DNA of 10,972 nt, taken from contig JAPUJS010000140.1 of NCBI GenBank assembly GCA_027296045.1, positions 1 to 10,972 on the forward strand. Reading direction: 5' to 3'. The position numbers and the translations under genes are program-made. Position 1 is the first letter of the stretch. Each line of letters starts with the position of its first letter. The notes beneath the pieces were generated by a model. The model made no database searches. It worked only from the letters and a program-made list of their open reading frames with translations, and was not told where the DNA came from. Origin of the DNA: a bacterium. Lineage in GTDB: Bacteria; Latescibacterota; UBA2968. Of the stretch, positions 6,165 through 10,972 are shown piece by piece.

Positions 6165-7455
6165 CACCGTATCTCAACAAGCCGTGGAGCGGGCCATTCT
6201 GGTGGGCCTGTCGCTGCCCGGCGTTTCCCTCCTCGAAACCGAAGACACCCTGAACGAACTCGCCCTGTTGGCCGAAACGGCCGGCGCAGAGGTTGTCCAC
6301 CGCATCATCCAGGATCGGACATCCCCCAACCCCACCTTTTTCATCGGTCGGGGCAAAGCCGAAGAACTGGCCGAAACGGTCCAGACGAAGAAGGCCAATG
6401 TTGTCATCTTCGACGACGACCTCTCCCCCGCCCAGACCCGAAACCTGGAAACCCTGCTCGACGTCAAAATTATCGACCGCAGCCGAATCATCCTGGACAT
6501 CTTCGCCAGCAGAGCCAAAACCCGCGAATCCCAAACCCAGGTCGAATTGGCCCAACTGGTCTACATGCTGCCCCGTCTCACCCGACAGTGGACCCACCTG
6601 TCTCGCCAGGCCAGTGGCGGTAGCACGGGCGGCGTCGGCACACGGGGACCCGGTGAAACCCAGTTGGAAGTCGACCGGCGAGCAACCAGGCGACGCATCA
6701 TCATTTTAAAACACGCCCTCGAACGGATCTCCAAACAGCGATCCGTAGAGCGCAAAGGCCGGGACGACCTGTTTCGGGTTGCACTGGTCGGTTATACCAA
6801 TGCCGGCAAGTCCACCCTTATGAAAGCCCTTTCCGGCGCCGATGTGCTGGTCGAAGACCGCCTTTTTGCCACCCTGGATTCCATCACCCGCCGCGTCTCC
6901 CTCGGCTACAACCGCGAAATCCTTCTGACCGACACCGTTGGGTTTATCAAAAAACTCCCGCACCACCTCGTCGCCTCCTTCCGCGGCACCCTCGAAGAGG
7001 CCATCGAAGCCAACCTGCTGCTCCACGTCGTCGATGCCAGCCATCCGGCCTGTCACGAACATATTGCCACTGTCATCGACGTCCTGGGAGACCTTGACAT
7101 TGCCGAGAACCCCATCCTCATGGTCTTCAACAAAGTAGACCAGATCCAGGACCCCGACTACCAACGGGTGCTCGAATCCGAATCCCCCGACGGCATCTTT
7201 ATCTCCGCACAAACCGGAGAAGGGCTGGACGACCTGAAGTGGGCCATCTACAACCGTCTGGAAGACGAACGGACGACCCTCAACCTTCAAATTCCGCAAT
7301 CCGAAGGCAAACTCCTGTCCGAGCTCTACCGGATCGGTGAAATCCTGAACACGGTTTATGAAGGCAACAACGTCCTGCTCGAAATAAAACTCAGCCGGCA
7401 AAATGCCCACCGCCTCGTCCCCAACGGCCGTTTTCAGTCGGCAACACCTGCTTGA
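6157..7455 (+). CDS. hflX: Ribosome-associated GTPase HflX
   Basis: 432 residues, usual family length. HflX binds the 50S subunit and in studied bacteria splits stalled or hibernating 70S ribosomes with GTP, for example after heat stress. The N-terminal HflX domain runs about 14-105 (TFFIGRGKAEEL, FDDDLSPAQTRNLE), followed by the helical linker with DRSRIILDIFASRA, QVELAQLVYMLPRL and the glycine-rich GGVGTRGPGETQLE (158-171). The G domain has G1 GYTNAGKST (212-220), G2 around T239, G3 DTVGF (259-263), G4 NKVD (325-328) and G5 SAQTG (350-354). I start at ATG 6157 because this is where the family begins. The same frame is open further upstream but is antiphase to the preceding gene. A GGAG element is about 15 nt upstream, rather far, so expression probably depends on coupling to the UVR gene. 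No hfq or hflKC neighbour is present. Confidence 0.95.
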   Translation: MYDTVSQQAVERAILVGLSLPGVSLLETEDTLNELALLAETAGAEVVHRIIQDRTSPNPTFFIGRGKAEELAETVQTKKANVVIFDDDLSPAQTRNLETLLDVKIIDRSRIILDIFASRAKTRESQTQVELAQLVYMLPRLTRQWTHLSRQASGGSTGGVGTRGPGETQLEVDRRATRRRIIILKHALERISKQRSVERKGRDDLFRVALVGYTNAGKSTLMKALSGADVLVEDRLFATLDSITRRVSLGYNREILLTDTVGFIKKLPHHLVASFRGTLEEAIEANLLLHVVDASHPACHEHIATVIDVLGDLDIAENPILMVFNKVDQIQDPDYQRVLESESPDGIFISAQTGEGLDDLKWAIYNRLEDERTTLNLQIPQSEGKLLSELYRIGEILNTVYEGNNVLLEIKLSRQNAHRLVPNGRFQSATPA

Positions 7456-7463
7456 AGACACAT

Positions 7464-7509
7464 ACAAAAAACGCGTGTGTGAGAAATTTCTCACACACGC
7501 GTTTTTTGT
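7464..7509. terminator. Bidirectional intrinsic terminator, perfect 46-nt palindrome
   Basis: A perfect inverted repeat (ACAAAAAACGCGTGTGTGAG, AAA, then its exact complement) centred between 7486 and 7487. The GC-rich stem CGCGTGTGTGAGA is flanked by A6 on one side and T6 on the other, so it can end transcription of hflX from the left and of the bactofilin operon from the right. It starts 9 nt after the hflX stop and ends 19 nt before the bactofilin stop. Confidence 0.92.
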
Positions 7510-7527
7510 CAACCTGTTTCCCCTAAC

Positions 7528-7953
7528 TCAACTCCCAACCGCTTTTGGTACCTCCACGACTTTTCCATCCACCTGTGTTTTCCCCAGCAAGGGCATCCCA
7601 CCTCCGTCACCCGCATCACAAATCCCTTTAAAAACGGCCCCTTCTTCAATCACCAACACCTGTGCCCGGATATCGCCGATCACTTCGGCACTGGATTCCA
7701 ATTTGACCCGGAATTCGGCCTCTACATTTCCCTTCACACGCCCGGCGATATGGGCCTCTTTCACCCGAATTATGTCGGCCTCCACCAAACCCGACGTCCC
7801 CACCACCAGCATCCCGGAAGACATCAATGTTCCCTTGAGCGTGCCATCCACCCGAATCCCCTCCCGAACCTCAAACTGGCCTTCCAAAACCGAGCCGATC
7901 CCTACCACCGTATTCAATGCATCTTTGCTTACGCCATTTTTTCGATATGCCAT
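7528..7953 (-). CDS. Bactofilin (polymer-forming cytoskeletal protein)
   Basis: 141 residues from the ATG at 7953. I prefer this to the ATG two codons earlier (7959) because GGA then lies 7 nt before it. The core, about 16-112, is the DUF583/bactofilin right-handed beta-helix: repeated short strands with glycines and small hydrophobics (TVVGIGSVLEGQFEVREGIR, VDGTLKG, VVGTSGLVEADI, IAGRVKGNV, VIGDIRAQVLVIEEGAVFKG). A polar head and a short disordered tail (GDGGGMPLL...) flank it. Bactofilins polymerise without nucleotide and position cell-wall enzymes. The gene directly follows an M23 peptidase gene (15 nt gap), the classic partner in bactofilin modules, so a cell-shape or wall-remodelling role is likely. 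Confidence 0.9.
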   Translation of the reverse strand: MAYRKNGVSKDALNTVVGIGSVLEGQFEVREGIRVDGTLKGTLMSSGMLVVGTSGLVEADIIRVKEAHIAGRVKGNVEAEFRVKLESSAEVIGDIRAQVLVIEEGAVFKGICDAGDGGGMPLLGKTQVDGKVVEVPKAVGS

Positions 7954-7968
7954 AACCATTTCCAGAAT

Positions 7969-8808
7969 TTAAGGTAAATAGCTTCCAGGGTCCTGTGCCA
8001 ACCCCCCCTTGAGCACTTCATAATGCAAATGGGGACCGCTACTATTTCCCGAATTGCCCACCAAGGCAATATGCTGCCCCCGACGCACCTCTTCTCCCTC
8101 CGACACCAAAAGCGTGGCATGGTGTCCATACCGGGTCAAATAGATCCCATCATGATTAATAGCCACCATCTGCCCCAAACGTTCGTCATACCCTGCAAAC
8201 ACCACCCGACCGTCGGCAGCAGCCTGCACCGGTGTGCCCTCTGGAGCGGCAATATCGATGCCCATGTGGCGGTTTTTCAACACCCCCCTGCGGGGTTCAA
8301 ACCCTCTTGTGACCCATCCCACCGACCGGGTCACCGGCCAGATCGATGGAATCCACCGAATATCCGGTACCACGTTGCGATGGTCGGCCCCGGAAACCGT
8401 CACCAGCTGGGAAGAGGATATTTTTGCAAGCGTCTGAGCCCCCAACGGTACTGCATAGGTTGTCGGTGGCAATTCCATACTGGGCGACAACATGGTGCGC
8501 AGTTGCTGATCCCACTGCTTCATGCGCGTCACCATTTGCGCAAGTTCGTCCACCCGGGCAACCTCGGAACGCAGCCGACGATTGTCCCATTCCAGCCGTC
8601 CAGCACTGTCCTTCCAGAAACGGAATTCCCAATAAAAAAAACCACCGGCCATCACCAAAATCAACAGCACAACCAGCCCACAAGCCACCGCCCGGATTAA
8701 CCCGTATCCGAGCTTAAACTCCAATGTTCGGGATCCATCGTCCGGAATGACCAAAATAGACAACTGCCTCTGATGTCGTTTGGCCAAGGCGTTTATTCCC
8801 AAGGGCAT
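7969..8808 (-). CDS. Membrane-anchored M23 (LytM-type) peptidoglycan peptidase
   Basis: 279 residues. A basic cytoplasmic head (AKRHQRQLSILVIPDDGS) precedes one transmembrane helix (about 37-60), then a coiled-coil region (about 65-110) and a C-terminal M23 domain (about 165-279). The metal-site motifs are present: HMGID (H181, D185) and HLHYE (H262), with GHHATLLV, the GNSGNSSGPHLHYE loop and VQAAADGRVVFAG. The arrangement matches membrane-bound endopeptidases that cut peptide cross-links in the periplasm. Earlier in-frame starts (TTG 8883, ATG 8877) lie upstream of a good promoter whose start site is near 8855, so I chose the ATG at 8808 even though its ribosome site is poor; a TTG at 8787 after GGGA is another option. 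It is followed by the bactofilin gene, so the two are probably one transcript. Confidence 0.88.
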   Translation of the reverse strand: MPLGINALAKRHQRQLSILVIPDDGSRTLEFKLGYGLIRAVACGLVVLLILVMAGGFFYWEFRFWKDSAGRLEWDNRRLRSEVARVDELAQMVTRMKQWDQQLRTMLSPSMELPPTTYAVPLGAQTLAKISSSQLVTVSGADHRNVVPDIRWIPSIWPVTRSVGWVTRGFEPRRGVLKNRHMGIDIAAPEGTPVQAAADGRVVFAGYDERLGQMVAINHDGIYLTRYGHHATLLVSEGEEVRRGQHIALVGNSGNSSGPHLHYEVLKGGLAQDPGSYLP

Positions 8809-8861
8809 GACGAACCGGGATGAAACAGCAAATGTTACACGTCTAAAGATCCTGAAGACGC

Positions 8862-8890
8862 AATATACAGGCAACATTCCCAAAAGTCAA
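8862..8890 (-). promoter_or_regulatory. Sigma-70-type promoter for the M23-bactofilin pair
   Basis: On the minus strand TTGACT (8890-8885) and TATATT (8867-8862) are 17 bp apart, with TG one base before the -10. The predicted start near 8855 gives a 45-50 nt leader to the ATG at 8808. Confidence 0.65.
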
Positions 8891-8935
8891 TACCTTAGGA
8901 TATGCTCAAGTTTCCAAAAAAGCTGTATAATAAGC

Positions 8936-9430
8936 TTATTGGCTATTTTTAAACATCCGATCTGCCAGAATATGGAACAAATCGGGTAGACAGAGACCGC
9001 CCAAGGCCCACAGGACAGACGGCCGATCGATTCGTCCCAGATCTTCCAGAGACATCTTCCATTTCAAATCCAAAAAAACATTGGCCACAGCTGAGATCAC
9101 ATAGACCAGGACCAGAATATACGCCACCCGGGTCAGGGTGCCGACAATCGGCATATGGGAAATTCCGCGGTGCTTGAACAGATGTGCGTAGGGCCGCCAC
9201 AAAAATCGCAGCAATCCCCAGTTTGCCATCGGGTCGCTTGTTGCCAGGTCCATGTCGGGGGTGAGCAAAAAAGTGCCAAACAGATAAGCCACCACAAAAA
9301 TGGCCCCATATTCGGCCATTTCGTCGCGACCAAACAATCGGCACAATGGACCCCAGAAAAACGCCGCCAGCAAGAGGGTCACTCCCAGCATGCCCAGATC
9401 GATTCGTGTATGCGTTTTCCCAGAAGGCAT
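8936..9430 (-). CDS. DUF2227 putative metal-binding membrane protein
   Basis: 164 residues from the ATG at 9430, which has GAGG about 5 nt before it. Family members also begin MPSGxTHxxI, so the longer reading from 9487 is rejected. Conserved polar residues are H7 in the MPSGKTHTRID head, D59 and D61 in TPDMDLATSDP, H83 and H87 in YAHLFKHRG and H92 in ISHMP, a set resembling the metal site of YdjM-like (LexA-binding/metal-dependent hydrolase) membrane proteins. Hydrophobic segments lie at about 12-30, 42-57, 100-120 and 138-155. Biochemical function is unknown. It starts 7 nt after the FG-GAP gene stop and is the last gene of that transcription unit. Confidence 0.85.
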   Translation of the reverse strand: MPSGKTHTRIDLGMLGVTLLLAAFFWGPLCRLFGRDEMAEYGAIFVVAYLFGTFLLTPDMDLATSDPMANWGLLRFLWRPYAHLFKHRGISHMPIVGTLTRVAYILVLVYVISAVANVFLDLKWKMSLEDLGRIDRPSVLWALGGLCLPDLFHILADRMFKNSQ

Positions 9431-9437
9431 CTGTTCC

Positions 9438-10388
9438 TCAAAAAGAGAAGGGTCGCACCTCAAAGGAAGGGCCAGCAACCACGCCAAGCGTCCTTCCGGG
9501 TCCTGGAATCAACACCGCATTGCCCAAACCCGGCGCCATCTTCACTTCTTGTCGAAATCGAAATCCCTGTCCGTCAAAATCAAAAAGTCGAATCCGTCCA
9601 TCGGGGGTTCCTGCCACAATGCCGGACGCAGGACCGGGCAGACCGCTCACACTAAAAACTCGAAGGCCATCATCGCTCATCGGTCCCTGTCCAAATGCCT
9701 GGTACTGGCCCCCTATCCACCGATAAACACGCCCTTCTCCGCCCTCTTCTTCCGCACCAATCTCCAAAATTAGTTCGGGTCCACGCCTCCCGTCCAAATC
9801 CTCCAAACACAGATCCCCCACATGCATCGGCACAACCATCTGGTATCTGCGTTTGAATGTTCCGCCCTCCCAGGTGTAAAAAACGATCCAGGTCTGTCCG
9901 ACCTCCGATTCGGGTCCAATCTCATACACTGTCACCCCCACATCCACACGACCATCCCCATCCACATCTCCCGCCACGACCCGGTCCGTCCAGGGGCCAT
10001 CCAATTGCGCCAGGGCACGGACAACCAGCCGATCTCCGACCATTGCCAGCAGCCTCAAACGACCGGCCCCAACCACAATCACTTCTCCCACACCATCCCC
10101 ATCCACATCCCCGACGGTTACGTCGGCCACCACATGCATATTTTCGCTTTCTGCAACCGCCTTCAATATCTGCCCCTGTCTCCGATAAACCCCCACCCGG
10201 GCGCGTCTGGACGACCACGGAGCATCCACACCCAAAAACCTGCCCACACGCCCACCAACGACCACCTCCGTCTCCCCATCTCCATCCACATCGCCCACGG
10301 CAAATCGAGGTTTGGAAATGCGTTCAAACCCCAGGCCAGGGCAAGGAAAAAAGAGACACACGATCAAAAAAACCCAGACCATTCGCAA
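9438..10388 (-). CDS. Secreted FG-GAP/VCBS-repeat protein
   Basis: 316 residues. A signal peptide (MRMVWVFLIVCLFFPCPGLG) exports it, and cleavage after about residue 20 is likely. Three Ca2+-type loops, each DVDGDG, follow beta strands at about 33-38, 93-98 and 141-146 (AVGDVDGDGETEVVVGG, TVGDVDGDGVGEVIVVG, VAGDVDGDGRVDVGVTV). A fourth, degenerate one is LEDLDGRRGPELILE (195-209), giving a half or partial beta-propeller. The rest reads as more propeller blades (GRVYRWIGGQYQAFG; GRIRLFDFDGQGFRF). Such proteins usually bind partners outside the cell and rarely have catalysis. The start is a TTG at 10388 with AAGGGG 6 nt before it; the ATG at 10382 is the alternative. It lies 21 nt after the M15 gene and 7 nt before DUF2227. 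Confidence 0.85.
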   Translation of the reverse strand: MRMVWVFLIVCLFFPCPGLGFERISKPRFAVGDVDGDGETEVVVGGRVGRFLGVDAPWSSRRARVGVYRRQGQILKAVAESENMHVVADVTVGDVDGDGVGEVIVVGAGRLRLLAMVGDRLVVRALAQLDGPWTDRVVAGDVDGDGRVDVGVTVYEIGPESEVGQTWIVFYTWEGGTFKRRYQMVVPMHVGDLCLEDLDGRRGPELILEIGAEEEGGEGRVYRWIGGQYQAFGQGPMSDDGLRVFSVSGLPGPASGIVAGTPDGRIRLFDFDGQGFRFRQEVKMAPGLGNAVLIPGPGRTLGVVAGPSFEVRPFSF

Positions 10389-10409
10389 AACAAACCCCTT
10401 GTTGAATGC

Positions 10410-10972
10410 TCAAAATCCCCGATCATCCAGGTGGACCCAAGACGCCCGCTGCTCGCCCCGGACCTCCACAGACGTCTCTGAAATCGCTAACACAAAATCC
10501 ACGCCCACGTCCCGGGCTTCGTTGAAAATTTCCTGCGCCCGTATGTTCGCATCTGCCCGGGTCTGATCCACATCCACATCCACCGCATCGCCATAAATAT
10601 GCCGACTGAAGGTTGCCCCGCCCACATCCCGATTGTGTTCGGGAGACCGATAGGCGCTGCTGACACTCAAAGGGCGACCCAGGCCCGACCGAATCTGCTG
10701 CATATGTGCCACAACCTGTGCATCCACATAGGCCCGGATTCCCCCCCGCCTGCGCGTTGGATTCACATATTCAGACAACAAAAAATTCGCACTCACCCGT
10801 TCCGCAACAGCGGCCCGGGCAAGGTCGATAAAATAGAGCACCCGTGCATAATGTCTTTCCCGAACCTGCCCAAACGGATTGCCCTCAGACCCTGGATAAG
10901 AATTCGTCAACCCCCGGTCCTCCACCAGGTCCACCCGCAATCCGCTTGGATAGACCACCTGGGGCAAATAGG
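10410..10972 (-). CDS. M15-family (VanY/DUF882-like) peptidase, 5' end off the window
   Basis: The frame is open to the right edge, and the first TTG (10967) has no visible ribosome site because too little sequence precedes it, so the start is probably outside. Numbered from that TTG, the zinc-site motif SRHIYGDAVD (121-130; H123, D130) and the final ligand in WVHLD (H179) match the M15 SxHxxGxAxD...H pattern, with SAYRSPEHN (104-112) and VGGA before it. Known M15 enzymes are D,D-carboxypeptidases or murein endopeptidases acting on peptidoglycan stem peptides. The region before (about 35-95) is helical and contains YFIDLARAAVAERVSANFLL. Any export signal would lie outside the window. It heads the operon with the FG-GAP and DUF2227 genes. 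Confidence 0.85.
   Translation of the reverse strand, partial: YLPQVVYPSGLRVDLVEDRGLTNSYPGSEGNPFGQVRERHYARVLYFIDLARAAVAERVSANFLLSEYVNPTRRRGGIRAYVDAQVVAHMQQIRSGLGRPLSVSSAYRSPEHNRDVGGATFSRHIYGDAVDVDVDQTRADANIRAQEIFNEARDVGVDFVLAISETSVEVRGEQRASWVHLDDRGF

Noticed and set aside
6706..7512. Long minus-strand frame opposite hflX
   Set aside because: Antisense shadow of a firmly identified GTPase gene; no start signals and glycine/valine/phenylalanine-rich composition expected from complementing hflX codons.
8023..8700. Long plus-strand frame opposite the M23 gene
   Set aside because: Proline/histidine/arginine-rich shadow of the peptidase gene with no ribosome site.
8809..8883. Longer M23 reading from TTG 8883 or ATG 8877
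   Set aside because: These starts lie upstream of or within the predicted promoter (start site near 8855), so they would not be on the main transcript.
8911..8940. Possible terminator after DUF2227 (AGCT-AGCT stem followed by T6, plus the palindrome AATAAGCTTATT)
   Set aside because: The stem is only 4 bp and AT-rich; too weak to call.
9950..10300. Short nucleotide repeats (CCATCCACATC) resembling a repeat array
   Set aside because: They are the DVDGDG-encoding loops of the FG-GAP protein, irregularly spaced, not a CRISPR or tandem array.

Overview
The window reads as the chromosome of a Gram-negative bacterium. It is moderately GC-rich by eye. It carries a lipoprotein with an SPII signal, periplasmic peptidases, a bactofilin and a secreted FG-GAP protein. 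The pairing of tandem FGE-sulfatase lipoproteins, FG-GAP proteins and a TPR-like UVR-motif protein is what I would expect from a deltaproteobacterial lineage (Desulfobacterota/Myxococcota) or a related uncultured phylum. That placement is inference from gene content. No marker gene here fixes it.

Layout. (1) 1-1099 (+): 3' part of a gene ending in an AAC(3)-type N-acetyltransferase domain. Its frame is open to the left edge and a winged-helix-like segment precedes the enzyme domain. (2) 1165-2883 (-): a lipoprotein built from two tandem FGE-sulfatase (SUMF1-like) domains, both lacking the catalytic cysteines. (3) about 3027-5263: a scrambled low-density stretch. It holds a cobalamin-binding (BtuF/TroA-like) gene cut off before its C-terminus, small gene remnants, a 19-bp direct repeat, a degenerate tRNA-Ser-like sequence, a receiver domain missing its first strand, and an excisionase-type helix-turn-helix fragment with a very good promoter. 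The HTH and receiver coding sequences run into each other out of frame. The usual C>G bias of the + strand weakens or flips in parts of this stretch. I read it as the worn remains of an insertion or rearrangement. (4) 5264-7509 (+): a sigma-70 promoter, a UVR-motif/TPR-like protein, then hflX overlapping it by 8 nt, closed by a perfect 46-nt palindrome that can terminate transcription from both sides. (5) 7528-10972 (-): a cell-envelope block of bactofilin, membrane-anchored M23 peptidase, DUF2227 membrane protein, FG-GAP/VCBS secreted protein and M15 peptidase (5' end off the window).

How they fit together. The M15, FG-GAP and DUF2227 genes are spaced like one operon (21 and 7 nt gaps). The M23 gene has its own promoter and is followed 15 nt later by the bactofilin, a pairing known from cell-shape modules. 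UVR protein and HflX are translationally coupled, which suggests, but does not show, that the UVR protein works with the ribosome-associated GTPase or in the same stress response.

I found no CRISPR array, complete transposase or restriction/defence system. The unusual material is the 3.0-5.3 kb debris zone, the possible fusion at the left edge and the double pseudo-FGE lipoprotein.
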